Source: Treponema succinifaciens DSM 2489
GTDB lineage: Bacteria > Spirochaetota > Spirochaetia > Treponematales > Treponemataceae
Length of the DNA stretch: 64,000 bases
NCBI RefSeq assembly: GCF_000195275.1
Contig: NC_015385.1
Location: 1,876,501-1,940,500, forward strand
Direction of reading: 5' to 3'
Under the pieces are notes generated by a model, which did not search any database, was not told the DNA's origin, and saw nothing but the letters and a program-made list of their open reading frames with translations. The position numbers and the translations under genes were made by a program. Positions 1 through 8,427 of this stretch are shown one piece after another. Numbering within the stretch: position 1 is the first letter of the stretch; the number at the start of each line of letters is the position of its first letter.

Positions 1-1744
1 AAAGAAGCATAAGTGTCTCGCTTATCGCCTTGCTCATTTTTGGACTTGTCTCAATATTCTGCTGGACAAGAAGGCTTTCAATAAACTGCTGACACCACAT
101 CAGGCTTTCGCGGTATTCGCCTTCATTGCATTCTTCAGGATTCAGAAGCTCGCTCAGCGGCTGGAACGCCACATCGTCTTTTCCAGGCTCCACATAAATT
201 CCGCCGGAAGCAACCATAAACGCACGGCTTGAAAGCTGCTTGTCAATACAGACAATATTCGCGTCCCTGTACTTTGTAGCCTGCGCCATGAGAAGAGCCA
301 TGAGCGTTGACTTTCCTGCTCCTGTCGGTCCGAAAATAAAAGTATGCCCTACATCGCGCACATTCAGATTTAAGAAGAACGGAGTTCCGTAGCTTGTCGA
401 GCAGGTTACAAGAGGAACAGCAGAGCCGCAAGTTTCAAGCGTAAAGTCGTTGTAAAGCATCCCCTGCCATGCGGAGCTTAACGGAATAATGTTAGACATG
501 TTCTGCGTGGATATTAGCGGACGGCGGATATTCGCATAGACGTTTCCGGGCATCATCCCCTCCCACGCCTCCATGTTGTTCATTTTTTCTTCCATGCACG
601 AAAATCCGCATGAGCGCACAACCTGCTGAAGTTTCCTTGATTTTTCCTTTGCCACGGAGAGTTTTTTGTCCCAGCACATAAGGCTGCTTGTGTAATAGCC
701 GAGAACATAGCTTCCCATCGCGATGTCCGCCTGAATCTGGTTAGCCTCACTTTCCATCGCGACAGCGCCTGAATTCTCGCGGTCAATTTCAACATTTGCG
801 GCAAGTTCTGTGATAATCGTACCTGCGCTTTTTCTTGCGGAGTACATCCGCTTCTGGTACTTGTCCGCCTCTTTGGAAGACATCTCCTTGCTCATCGGAA
901 TGAACCTTGTCGTCCACCGGAACTCCTGCATTGTCCGGTTCAGCTTGTCAAAGACAGCAGGATAAGTGCTGCTCGGAAAATCCATCACGGCGATTATTGG
1001 AACATAATAGTCCCCGATTTTAAGCGGCATTGAGGTCTTCACGTCCATATCGCAGATGTAGTTGTCAAGGAAAAAGAAAGTGTTCTCAGGATAGAACATA
1101 TCCTGCCGTCTCATGCTCACCGATGATTTTATGTAGCTGAAAAGCTCCGAGTCATCAAGCCTGTGGCACCAGATTTTTGTCGAGAGAGTTCCCATCGCCT
1201 TGTCAGTTTCGTCAAGGAAATTCTCGATTTCCTTTTTCATTCCGGAAAGATTTTCCGTGCCGTGAGAATGCTTCTCGTTTACACTCTTCTTATTTCCGCT
1301 TCTGAAAAAAATCGATGCAGCCTTGTTCTCGATGTCTCCCGGAAGCTGATACACAAACGAGATGTAATAGTCGGTCGTGAAATGCTCGCCGAACTTGTGG
1401 TAGTTCTCCGCGCGCCTCTGGTCTATGAGCCAGCCCGCAAGGTTCGAGAATTCGCCTGCTGGATAGTCTTTCGTCTTGTATCTCTTGCAGTCGAAAAAAA
1501 TCGCCCAGCCCTCCTGCTGAGCCAGAGCCATTGTCGTGCGGTTGAACAGAGCCGCCATAGCTGCAGTTGAAGCCGGGGATGACGACTCAAGGTCGGGATA
1601 TTCAACCTGGTACGATGTCATCAAAGCGCCATTCTTCAAAAGGCAGACACCGGGTGACATTATGAATGAGTAAGGGCTGATATATTTAAGCATATTCGCG
1701 CTTTCCTTGTTCAGCCTGAAAAAGTCAAGAAACGGCACATCCAT
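1..1744 (-). CDS. trbE: TrbE/VirB4 conjugation ATPase, partial (3' end outside window)
   Basis: VirB4-family ATPases energise assembly of the type IV secretion channel and its pilus at the inner membrane. The first 581 codons are present: an N-terminal region starting MDVPFLDFFRLNKES and, near residue 470, a Walker A motif GPTGAGKST (about 306-333 on the plus strand). The family is usually 800-900 residues, so roughly the last third lies beyond the left edge. The ATG at 1744 overlaps the stop of the upstream TrbD-like gene (TGATG), showing translational coupling. It is the last visible gene of the minus-strand transfer operon. The family call is firm; the choice of Trb rather than VirB naming is by gene order. 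Confidence 0.9.
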   Translation of the reverse strand, partial: MDVPFLDFFRLNKESANMLKYISPYSFIMSPGVCLLKNGALMTSYQVEYPDLESSSPASTAAMAALFNRTTMALAQQEGWAIFFDCKRYKTKDYPAGEFSNLAGWLIDQRRAENYHKFGEHFTTDYYISFVYQLPGDIENKAASIFFRSGNKKSVNEKHSHGTENLSGMKKEIENFLDETDKAMGTLSTKIWCHRLDDSELFSYIKSSVSMRRQDMFYPENTFFFLDNYICDMDVKTSMPLKIGDYYVPIIAVMDFPSSTYPAVFDKLNRTMQEFRWTTRFIPMSKEMSSKEADKYQKRMYSARKSAGTIITELAANVEIDRENSGAVAMESEANQIQADIAMGSYVLGYYTSSLMCWDKKLSVAKEKSRKLQQVVRSCGFSCMEEKMNNMEAWEGMMPGNVYANIRRPLISTQNMSNIIPLSSAWQGMLYNDFTLETCGSAVPLVTCSTSYGTPFFLNLNVRDVGHTFIFGPTGAGKSTLMALLMAQATKYRDANIVCIDKQLSSRAFMVASGGIYVEPGKDDVAFQPLSELLNPEECNEGEYRESLMWCQQFIESLLVQQNIETSPKMSKAISETLMLL

Positions 1745-2022
1745 CAGACCGCCCTCCACAAGTTAGGCTGCATGAGCCTGTCAAAAAGAATCGTCATCAT
1801 ATACGGGTCGTCCTTGCAGAGAATTTTCGCCGCTACAAATAGAACAATCCCGATTGGAAAGCACCAAACGCTCACAAGGTTCATCAGCACAATTGTAAGA
1901 ACAAGAATAACCATAGCAGGAGTAATTCCGATTCCAAGCACGACATTCGGCTGAAGAAGCACACGGTGAACCGGCACTGCATAGTCATATAAGGTAGGTT
2001 CGTTTTCCAAGTTGTCCTCCAA
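1744..2022 (-). CDS. trbD: TrbD/VirB3-like inner-membrane protein of the T4SS
   Basis: A 92-residue protein with two adjacent hydrophobic segments (about residues 29-65, IGITPAMVILVLTIVLMNLV and WCFPIGIVLFVAAKIL) and an N-terminal stretch YAVPVHRVLLQPNVVLGI like VirB3/TrbD proteins, which start with a similar PLHRALTRP-type sequence. VirB3 works with the VirB4 ATPase; here it sits directly before trbE and overlaps it by one base. Length and position fit the family well. Confidence 0.8.
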   Translation of the reverse strand: MEDNLENEPTLYDYAVPVHRVLLQPNVVLGIGITPAMVILVLTIVLMNLVSVWCFPIGIVLFVAAKILCKDDPYMMTILFDRLMQPNLWRAV

Positions 2023-2081
2023 GAAAATTAAGATTCAGACAGATAGCAGAAGTTCTAGCATCTGCCGTCCGTTTTTCCCCT

Positions 2082-2507
2082 TTATGCGATTCCAGCAGAC
2101 AAGGAATTCACCGCAGGAATGATTTTTTCTGTCATTGAAATCTCAAAATTCAAGTCGCCGAGAAAGTAAGCGCAGATTCCTGACGAGCACAGAAGAATCA
2201 GAGTTCCGATTATCCACGGAGCGAACTTTTTGAGAATCTGTCCGCCTCCGCCCTGCTGCCCTGCGACAACCACGCCGATAGCCTCGATTATCAGCGCGAC
2301 AAGAAGAAGGACTTTCACCCATGTTGACTGCAAAAGCGATAGGATTTTGTCGCCCCAGGTGTCAAGCTGCTCGATAGTGTCGCCGCTGCCGGCCGCGAAT
2401 GTAGGGGCTATAATCATGAACAGCATGAAAACCGCCATGAGAAATTTTCTGTCTGTTACAAAGCCTTTTATTTTGAGAACGGCTTTTTCTGTTTTTTCGG
2501 ACTTCAT
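2082..2507 (-). CDS. trbC: TrbC/VirB2-like pilin
   Basis: The ATG at 2507 has the site AGGAG eight bases upstream and gives a 141-residue protein starting MKSEKTEKAVLKIKGF. It has a long N-terminal signal-like segment (FLMAVFMLFMIIAPTFAAG, cleavage plausible after FAA), then two hydrophobic helices (VKVLLLVALIIEAIGVVVAG and FAPWIIGTLILLCSSGICAY) joined by a glycine-rich hydrophilic turn (QQGGGGQ). This is the layout of VirB2/TrbC pilins, the subunit of the conjugative pilus. It lies between trbB and trbD, as in P-type systems. An upstream in-frame start at 2561 is possible but has no binding site. Confidence 0.8.
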   Translation of the reverse strand: MKSEKTEKAVLKIKGFVTDRKFLMAVFMLFMIIAPTFAAGSGDTIEQLDTWGDKILSLLQSTWVKVLLLVALIIEAIGVVVAGQQGGGGQILKKFAPWIIGTLILLCSSGICAYFLGDLNFEISMTEKIIPAVNSLSAGIA

Positions 2508-2668
2508 AAAATACTCCTGTATGTCCTGGACTGAATTTCTAGTTTCTGTTCGTGTTCTCAATTTCTGTTCAAAAAAAGGCTAAAAATTTCTATTCGTGAA
2601 TGAGGCTCGCCTCATAAAAATGTTTCTGTTCGTAAGCCTGAAAATGTATTTTCCTGAGGAACCTCCTT
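2508..2668 (-). promoter_or_regulatory. Intercistronic region trbB-trbC with four repeats of TTTCT(A/G)TTCGTG
   Basis: Between trbB and trbC the plus strand holds near-copies of one 12-base word at 2543-2554, 2562-2573, 2587-2598 and 2623-2634. A short palindrome (ATGAGGC-TC-GCCTCAT) follows the third copy at about 2600-2615. The same word recurs at 17471 and 17534 between trbI and the BIG2 gene. On the transcribed minus strand it reads CACGAATAGAAA. Function unknown; its confinement to two gaps in the transfer operon suggests a regulatory or RNA-processing site. Confidence 0.45.
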
Positions 2669-3646
2669 TCAGCTGATGAGATTGTTGCTCTCAAGGTCTT
2701 CCATGAACGATGAGCTTCCCATCTGTTTCGTTTCGACAACCTCGCTCACAACCGGGCCGTTCCTTGTCGGCCTCATGTGTACAAGAAGCTGCACAGACTG
2801 AGCCACATCAGGGAGTTCTCCCGGAAGAACCTCTCTCAAAAGGTCTCGGATTCTTGAAAGCATAGACAGCGCGCAGTTCGCATGGACTGTTGTACATCCG
2901 CCTGTATGACCTGAATTCCACGCCTTCAAGACCTCATTTGTAACATCGCCGTAGCGAAGCTCACCAAAAATAATTCGTTCAATATCACATCTCATTCCGA
3001 TTCCAACAGCTTTAAGACAATCCTTTCCTTCTGCCCAGATTGGAACGTAATCTCTTGCCCTACACTGAATCTCGCTTGCATCCTCGACAATGTAGAAGCG
3101 GTCATCCGGCGTGAATTCCCTCATTTTGTCTATAATCGCATTCAATAAAGTTGTCTTTCCGCTTCCAGTCTCGCCGCCAATGACAATATTAGAGCGTTTT
3201 CTTATATGCTCTATAAGCAGGTCATAGCGTTCCTTTGTAATCCGTCCGGCGTCAAGATAGCTTTCAATAGAGAAAATCTTTGCCGGAGGACGGCGTATAA
3301 AGTACATCGGATTGCGAGCGGCACGCGGAGGCAAAATTCCCTCAATACGAACTTTCCACTTTGGAAGAACGCCCTCCACAATAGGATTATGAGGGTCTAT
3401 AGTAACGCCGAGAACAGCCGCCGTGGCATATATGATTCTTGTTGTGGTCTGGTCGTCAAAAAAAATTCCTGTAAACTTTTTCCCCATTCCAAAACCTTTG
3501 ACAATAAGCTCGCCGTTTATTCCAATCGCGATGTCAGTGACGTTTCTGTCCTCGATAAACGGAACAATCAGCCTCATGTCGTCCTCAAGGTTCTTTATCC
3601 ACTTGTCAATCTTAACCTGCTGTCCGAATCCGTCCATTCCTGTCAT
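2669..3646 (-). CDS. trbB: TrbB/VirB11 traffic ATPase
   Basis: A 325-residue hexameric ATPase of the VirB11/TrbB family, which acts at the cytoplasmic face of the T4SS with VirB4 and the coupling protein. Visible motifs: Walker A IGGETGSGKTTLLNAI (about residue 157), an Asp box FYIVEDASEI, Walker B-type IIFGELRYGD and the His box SGHTGGCTTVHAN. Length is normal. The ATG at 3646 overlaps the stop of the upstream ribbon-helix-helix gene by four bases (ATGA). Confidence 0.95.
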   Translation of the reverse strand: MTGMDGFGQQVKIDKWIKNLEDDMRLIVPFIEDRNVTDIAIGINGELIVKGFGMGKKFTGIFFDDQTTTRIIYATAAVLGVTIDPHNPIVEGVLPKWKVRIEGILPPRAARNPMYFIRRPPAKIFSIESYLDAGRITKERYDLLIEHIRKRSNIVIGGETGSGKTTLLNAIIDKMREFTPDDRFYIVEDASEIQCRARDYVPIWAEGKDCLKAVGIGMRCDIERIIFGELRYGDVTNEVLKAWNSGHTGGCTTVHANCALSMLSRIRDLLREVLPGELPDVAQSVQLLVHMRPTRNGPVVSEVVETKQMGSSSFMEDLESNNLIS

Positions 3647-4083
3647 GATTGGTCGCCTCCCTGCTCGTAAGCGTCAAGAATCATGCTTTCAAGAACCCCT
3701 GAATGGTTGGACTTGAGAATCTTCGTGCAGTCCCTGACGAATCTTTCGTATTCAATGTTCACAAACTCGTCGCTGTTTATCTGCCTATTCGGAAACATCT
3801 TCATGATGAATTTCGTCTGCTGCATGACAATCAGTGCGAGAAGCTCTACTTTGTTTTCCAGATAGCGGATTTTTCTTGAGTTCTCCACCAGCGAGGCATG
3901 AACGATTTCTGAGTCGCTCATACTGCGGTTGATATAGTTGCTCAACGCCTGGCGGATAATCTCGCTTTCAGTCGTGTTATGCTCAAGAGCCTTGCTTTTT
4001 ATTAAATTTTCCATCTGCTCCGTCATACGAAGTTGCTTCAGTACGCCGTATTTCACATAGCTTTCTTTCTTGTTGTTCTTCAC
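3643..4083 (-). CDS. Ribbon-helix-helix domain protein in the transfer operon
   Basis: A 146-residue protein. Residues 15-52 (LKQLRMTEQMENLIKSKALE then TESEIIRQALSNYI) form a beta strand and two helices like a MetJ/Arc-type DNA-binding domain. The remainder is helical with possible coiled coil. It is coupled to trbB (ATGA overlap) and to the gene upstream (overlap of 4 bases). Such proteins in conjugative operons often act as relaxosome accessory factors or autoregulators; which applies here is not shown by the sequence. Confidence 0.7.
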   Translation of the reverse strand: MKNNKKESYVKYGVLKQLRMTEQMENLIKSKALEHNTTESEIIRQALSNYINRSMSDSEIVHASLVENSRKIRYLENKVELLALIVMQQTKFIMKMFPNRQINSDEFVNIEYERFVRDCTKILKSNHSGVLESMILDAYEQGGDQS

Positions 4084-5024
4084 CGCTCAATCTCCTTTTC
4101 ATGATGATTCTTTGAATGGGATTTCTGCTCCAGTCTTTTGTGAAGCTCGATGTTTTCTTTTTTAAGCCGGGAATTCTCATATTTCAGCCTGTCAACCATT
4201 TTCACGGTATTCTTGAATCCGTCCAATACACCGTGCTCGCACTCGCGCTCAAGACCGTCAACATTCACGGTTGTCTTCCCGTACAGCACTTTGGATTCCG
4301 AGCTTTGTTCTGCTGATGTTGACTTTTCAGCGTTTTGTGTTATATTTGCTCGTGGAGGTTCGGCTTTGCCGTTCGCTCTGGTCGGATTGACCGTCACCAG
4401 CTGCTTGCCAGTTGCACGCTCAATCACTTGCCCGATTTCATCTGATGCATAAATCAGCTGCCCGGGCATTTTTATTTTTGCATTAACTGTTGACTTTTCA
4501 TTAATTTGTGTTATCTTATCAATGGAAGCGATAACAGCTCCCACCTGTCTGCTGATAGAGAGGAATTCAGGTGCATAGCCATATTGCGCGTTCACCGCTT
4601 TTATGGCATCTGCCGCTTCTTTTTTGATGGCATTGTTTTCATCATTCTCTGCAAAGCCTGTTATAACCCAGTTTTCATCACTTCCAAGCCATTGTTTTGA
4701 AACACCGACAAATATAGAATTTTTTCTGATATTAAGCCTGTTCTTTGAGATGTCATCAGGAATTACGGTTTCTACAGTGTCTTTTATCAGATAAAGCAAT
4801 GCGGAAATTTCCTTTTCATCAAGTCCGTCTTTTCTGTAGCGGCCGTCTATGATGTGCTTTATTCCGAATCCACCTGTGTTTTTTTTCTCAAGATTTCCGA
4901 GAGTTCCGTTAGCAAAAACAACATCTCCAAGAACAGGATTCTTTATTATCATCGAGCTGTCCTTTTCAATGACTTCCGCAATCTGGGAAAAAACTGCAAG
5001 CTGCTCTTTATTCTTATCTTCCAT
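4080..5024 (-). CDS. Unknown protein, possible BECR-fold (barnase/EndoU/colicin E5-like) nuclease domain
   Basis: A 314-residue protein with no signal peptide; start supported by GGAAG before the ATG at 5024. Residues 50-130 contain GGFGIKHIIDGRYRKDGLDE, then IRKNSIFVGVSKQWLGSDENWVITGF in two pieces. This order (G-x-G-x-x-H-I, helix, strands ending in W-x-x-T-G-F/Y) resembles PBECR-type nuclease domains found at the C-termini of phage MuF proteins and polymorphic toxins. The C-terminus (about 265-310) is a charged coiled coil. It is transcribed between traG and the RHH gene. The nuclease idea is an inference from pattern memory; a structural role is equally open. Confidence 0.5.
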   Translation of the reverse strand: MEDKNKEQLAVFSQIAEVIEKDSSMIIKNPVLGDVVFANGTLGNLEKKNTGGFGIKHIIDGRYRKDGLDEKEISALLYLIKDTVETVIPDDISKNRLNIRKNSIFVGVSKQWLGSDENWVITGFAENDENNAIKKEAADAIKAVNAQYGYAPEFLSISRQVGAVIASIDKITQINEKSTVNAKIKMPGQLIYASDEIGQVIERATGKQLVTVNPTRANGKAEPPRANITQNAEKSTSAEQSSESKVLYGKTTVNVDGLERECEHGVLDGFKNTVKMVDRLKYENSRLKKENIELHKRLEQKSHSKNHHEKEIER

Positions 5025-5036
5025 ACTTCACTTCCG

Positions 5037-7184
5037 TTAGAATTTTGTCTCGCGACCGTCGTCCGCAAAAATGTCAAAGTCGCCTGGAATCGACTGCGTT
5101 ACTTCTATTTTCTCAATCCGCTCGATTGTCCTCTGTATTGAGCTGTCCACGTTGAAATGTTTCTTATGATGGCTCGGAAGCTTTTTAAGCCTTGCGTAAA
5201 TCTCGTTCATCTCAGGAACTTTTCCGAACGCCTTGTCCTTGAATCTAGGGTCTTCGTAATAGACAACCTTCTTTCCCTTGTATGGCGGCATTTGACCGTT
5301 GAACACAATGCAGCGCGAGAAGTCCATTTTCATAAGCTCGTCCGGATTCACAAGGCTTGTCTGCGTTTCCTGCGAACTTCGCGATATATTGCTGAATCCG
5401 GCCTGCCACTTTGTGCCTGAGCTTGATATGTTGTCCAGAAGAACGGAGCGGTTTCCGATTGTCTCTGAAAACTGCCTTGCGTCCTTTATGTTTCCCGGAG
5501 CAAAAAGAATGATGGTCTTGCAGTGGTCAAGGAACGGATGGTTCTCGCCGTAGACATCGACAATCTGGTTCAGCGACTGGCTTACGATAAAGAAAGTGAC
5601 TCCGTAGCCCGCGAGAATTCCGGCGTTCAATGCTATGTCCGGGAAATATCCAAGCACCGGGAACTCGTCCAGAAGAAAGAGGCACGGAATTTTGAGCTTG
5701 ACGGCGTTCGCGTTTGTCGTTCCGCTTGAAAATTTCTTAATCATGAAAGTGATTATCATCCTGAACACAGGGCTGATTCGCTTGATATGGTTGTACGGAA
5801 CAATTAGATAAAGGCTGATTCCGTTCTTTCCGTCGATAAAGTCATCCACGCTGAAATCCGAATATGCGGTTGCGTTTTTAAGCAGCGGATCCTGGAACAG
5901 GGAAATCTTGCTGAATACAGTCGAGTATGTGGAGGCGCGCTCCTTCGGTGTCTGCGTCTCCGAGCGGTTCGCCGCCTTTACAATAAGCTCGTGGATAAGA
6001 GAACTTTCGTGTCCTGAGTCGTCAACATGGACTCCTTCCTCCCTCATCTGCGCAAGCATGGCAGAACCCGGTCCGCCGCTCTCCTCGTCATCGCCCTTGC
6101 TGTCATCGCCGCCTGCCTGGCTGAAAATATCAAGGACTGTGGAAAGATTCTTGTCTTTCCATGCGATGTACCGGCAGAATCGCACGTGCATGACAACGCC
6201 TGCGAAAATATCGCGCGCAGTATTGTTGAAGTACTGCGTAGCTCCGTCTGAGGCAGCCTTCGCGTTTTCCGCTCCGAAGAAAATCTCGGCAATCATGTCA
6301 GCCCAGGAGAACGCCTCGCTCGGGCTGTCGGGAATCTCGTGAATCGGATTGTAGTGCGCGGTGTCGCCGTCAGGGTCGAGAGGACGGAACGGAATGCACG
6401 TGCTGAACTTGGAGCGGTAGCCTGCTGAAGCCTCCCAGTTCTCGCCCTTCGGGTCGAAAATCACCATCGAGCCGCGCCCCTTTATGACTTTCTTTCCAGT
6501 CTTGCTGTCTATTCCCCAGTATGGAACGCCGTAGCTCAGGCAGGTCGGAATTACAGTGCTGACGCCCTTTCCGCTTCTGGTCGGGGCAATCATCCAGGTA
6601 TTTGTGCGTCCTGAATGGCACACAACAGGCGCGACATGGACTTTCCTGGTAACAAGATTCTTCGGAAGGTCAAGAACAAAGCTCTGCTTCTCCTTGTCGG
6701 TATGGTAGCCGACATTCGCGCTTGAAAGCTGTCCGCAGATTACGCCTCGCGGCTGGAGCATTCCGAACTTCTCAAGGTCTTTTCTTGTAGCCCATCTCGC
6801 GGTTCCGTGTATATGCTGGTTCTTCTGGTGGGCTGAGACAATCACGCTTGTTATGAAGAACAGAAGCACTGCCACGACAAGGCCGATGAACACCGCAGGG
6901 GCTGCCTGAAAAAAATAGTACGAGTACACATCGTCAAAGGCGTACTTGATCATTCCAAGAATGAATATGAGCGGATTGTAGACGCGGTACGAGCCATTTA
7001 AAATGAAGAGCGGCCGCCCGATGACACTATAGTCATGATTCATAAGGACGGCGAATTTTTGTGTGGTCAGAATCAGACCTGTTAAAATACACAGAATCGG
7101 AACAATCCAGTTAAGCACGGCAAGCCAATAGACTTTATGCGCCGCGTCAGGGTCTGTGCGGATGAATTCTTCTTTGTCTCTCAA
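5037..7184 (-). CDS. traG: TraG/VirD4 type IV coupling protein
   Basis: The coupling protein links the relaxosome to the T4SS channel and pumps DNA. The 715-residue protein has two N-terminal membrane segments (about 17-40 and 85-112), a Walker A motif APTRSGKGVSTVIPT near residue 200 and Walker B CLFLLDEFPVLG near 500, as in TraG/VirD4. No ATG is available; the TTG at 7184 is preceded by GGGGAAAA and lies just after a hairpin that carries the shared TCTGCCCGCCC loop (7191-7212). It is the first gene of the distal transfer block (traG to trbE). Confidence 0.95.
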   Translation of the reverse strand: MRDKEEFIRTDPDAAHKVYWLAVLNWIVPILCILTGLILTTQKFAVLMNHDYSVIGRPLFILNGSYRVYNPLIFILGMIKYAFDDVYSYYFFQAAPAVFIGLVVAVLLFFITSVIVSAHQKNQHIHGTARWATRKDLEKFGMLQPRGVICGQLSSANVGYHTDKEKQSFVLDLPKNLVTRKVHVAPVVCHSGRTNTWMIAPTRSGKGVSTVIPTCLSYGVPYWGIDSKTGKKVIKGRGSMVIFDPKGENWEASAGYRSKFSTCIPFRPLDPDGDTAHYNPIHEIPDSPSEAFSWADMIAEIFFGAENAKAASDGATQYFNNTARDIFAGVVMHVRFCRYIAWKDKNLSTVLDIFSQAGGDDSKGDDEESGGPGSAMLAQMREEGVHVDDSGHESSLIHELIVKAANRSETQTPKERASTYSTVFSKISLFQDPLLKNATAYSDFSVDDFIDGKNGISLYLIVPYNHIKRISPVFRMIITFMIKKFSSGTTNANAVKLKIPCLFLLDEFPVLGYFPDIALNAGILAGYGVTFFIVSQSLNQIVDVYGENHPFLDHCKTIILFAPGNIKDARQFSETIGNRSVLLDNISSSGTKWQAGFSNISRSSQETQTSLVNPDELMKMDFSRCIVFNGQMPPYKGKKVVYYEDPRFKDKAFGKVPEMNEIYARLKKLPSHHKKHFNVDSSIQRTIERIEKIEVTQSIPGDFDIFADDGRETKF

Positions 7185-7190
7185 AACAAC

Positions 7191-7212
7191 TTTTCCCCGG
7201 GCGGGCAGAAAA
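7191..7212 (-). promoter_or_regulatory. Leader hairpin of traG with TCTGCCCGCCC loop
   Basis: On the minus strand TTTTC at 7212-7208 pairs with GAAAA at 7195-7191, enclosing a loop that holds TGCCCGCCC. The likely ribosome binding site GGGGAAAA forms the 3' arm. The same loop sequence, with a different stem, is found before trbF and topB. It probably controls translation start of traG (inference). Confidence 0.6.
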
Positions 7213-7325
7213 TATTGTTTTTATTGCATAATTATTTCTTAATTTACAATACTATTTATTTGTAAAAACAGCAATATAAAAACATTACAACAAAACGCTT
7301 TTCCGAAACAACTTGAAAAAAAAAC

Positions 7326-7354
7326 TTGACAATTCAAAAACAATGGTATAGACT
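7326..7354 (+). promoter_or_regulatory. Sigma-70-type promoter giving a near-leaderless transcript
   Basis: TTGACA at 7326-7331, a 17-base spacer and TAGACT at 7349-7354. The ATG of the next gene is at 7362, so transcription should start at or one base before it. A longer reading frame beginning at TTG 7326 would place its start codon inside the -35 box and is rejected. The divergent traG transcript starts within the same 177-base gap. Confidence 0.65.
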
Positions 7355-7361
7355 GCTAAGC

Positions 7362-7601
7362 ATGAACACAAGCAACTGGGGCGGAAAAAGAAAAGGCTCT
7401 GGCCGGAAGCCCACAGGAAAAAACATCGTGAATATGACTCTAACTTTTCAGAACGCAAGACAAGCTGAAATAATGCGCTCGCTTGCCAAAAATGCGGGTC
7501 TTACGGTGAGCCAGCTTGTGATAAAAAGATTCGGGCTTGAGCATGTGGAGAACACAGAGCCTCTTCCCGAGAGCATAACAGGAAACAGAAGGCTCTGCTA
7601 A
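7362..7601 (+). CDS. Small ribbon-helix-helix-like DNA-binding protein
   Basis: A 79-residue basic protein. It starts MNTSNWGGKRKGSGRK, a glycine/lysine/arginine arm common on small DNA-binding proteins, then a strand (NIVNMTLTF) and two helices (ARQAEIMRSLAKNAG, TVSQLVIKRFGLE) that fit a ribbon-helix-helix fold. There is no Shine-Dalgarno site; the promoter is placed for leaderless translation. Divergent to traG, so it could repress that operon (inference from position). Confidence 0.6.
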   Translation: MNTSNWGGKRKGSGRKPTGKNIVNMTLTFQNARQAEIMRSLAKNAGLTVSQLVIKRFGLEHVENTEPLPESITGNRRLC

Positions 7602-7616
7602 GGAGACCTTAAAAAC

Positions 7617-7668
7617 ATTCCCGGACGGAAAACAAGCTTTGTTTTTTATTTCATTTCCGCCGGGGAAT
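7617..7668 (+). terminator. Hairpin downstream of the small RHH gene
   Basis: ATTCCCGGACGGAAA (7617-7631) pairs with TTTCCGCCGGGGAAT (7654-7668) with one or two mismatches; the loop is T-rich. There is no clear T run after the stem, so it may be a weak terminator, an attenuator or an mRNA-stabilising end. Confidence 0.35.
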
Positions 7669-7757
7669 CATAACCGAATTACGCCGCCGCTGTCCGGAAA
7701 GCTAGCATAGCCCTGCGCCGTAAATAACCACAAGAAAACAAACAACTGGAGTTATTT

Positions 7758-8075
7758 ATGACAGCGCAGGAACTCAAGAAATCCCACCCGGACGTCTTTT
7801 TCGTGAAGACAAAAAAATTCATCGACAGACCGAACTACTACCTGATAAAAGAATCCTACATTCCAGAGGACGACTCTCCTCTTCCGACCGTGGAGCAGCT
7901 GAACGAGAACACACGCCTTTACCCTCTCTCAATCACATCATATCCCGGAGTTCTGAAAAGAATGACCGCAATGGAAGCCGGAGCGTGGGCAGTTACAAAA
8001 TGCCGCCAGCAGAAATGGGAGCTTACACTCGACAATTTCCAGTGCTGCCTCGCCAACCTTGAAATGGACTTCTAG
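7758..8075 (+). CDS. Hypothetical protein, 105 residues
   Basis: Not recognised. It begins MTAQELKKSHPDVFFVKTKK, has no signal peptide or membrane segment and ends in a helical stretch rich in W/C (WAVTKCRQQKWELTLDNFQC). A GGAG site lies nine bases before the ATG, so the gene is likely real. First member of a plus-strand cargo block inside the conjugative element. Confidence 0.6.
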   Translation: MTAQELKKSHPDVFFVKTKKFIDRPNYYLIKESYIPEDDSPLPTVEQLNENTRLYPLSITSYPGVLKRMTAMEAGAWAVTKCRQQKWELTLDNFQCCLANLEMDF

Positions 8076-8130
8076 CCGGAATTTCTCCGCAAAAAAACTC
8101 AGATTCTTACAGAAAAAAAATACCCTCCAC

Positions 8131-8158
8131 TTGAAACTTTTTCGGGGGGGGGTAAAAT
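8131..8158 (+). promoter_or_regulatory. Promoter with a G9 tract in its spacer (candidate phase-variable)
   Basis: TTGAAA at 8131-8136, then 16 bases ending in nine consecutive G residues (8144-8152), then TAAAAT at 8153-8158. Gain or loss of one G would alter spacing between the two boxes. A second possible -10 (TATAGT) lies just downstream at about 8160. It drives the membrane protein and lipoprotein genes that follow. Confidence 0.5.
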
Positions 8159-8193
8159 GTATAGTATAAAAAACAATTCGGAAGGAAACAAAA

Positions 8194-8427
8194 ATGATAA
8201 TCACAGCGATTCTTTTGGCAAAATGTATTCTATTCTTCTTTTTTCTGCCTACGATGATTCTAGGCTACATAGCACACGGAATCCATAGCAACATTATTGA
8301 ACCAATATCGCACAGGCATGGAATCATCGCAGGAGTAATGACATTCATTGTGTATGCGCCGACTGTCTTTGTGGGCGGAAGCTCTGTCATCTACATCGCC
8401 TCTGAAATCATAAAGGCATTCAAATGA
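8194..8427 (+). CDS. Small membrane protein, 77 residues
   Basis: Two hydrophobic segments: residues 2-27 (ITAILLAKCILFFFFLPTMI) and 47-72 (MTFIVYAPTVFVGGSSVIYI). No known family recognised. GGAAGG precedes the start. It overlaps the next gene by four bases (ATGA), so the two are probably translated together. Confidence 0.6.
   Translation: MIITAILLAKCILFFFFLPTMILGYIAHGIHSNIIEPISHRHGIIAGVMTFIVYAPTVFVGGSSVIYIASEIIKAFK

Noticed and set aside
1163-1570. Plus-strand open frame of 135 codons opposite trbE
   Set aside because: It is the complement of a clearly coding VirB4 gene and has no features of its own.
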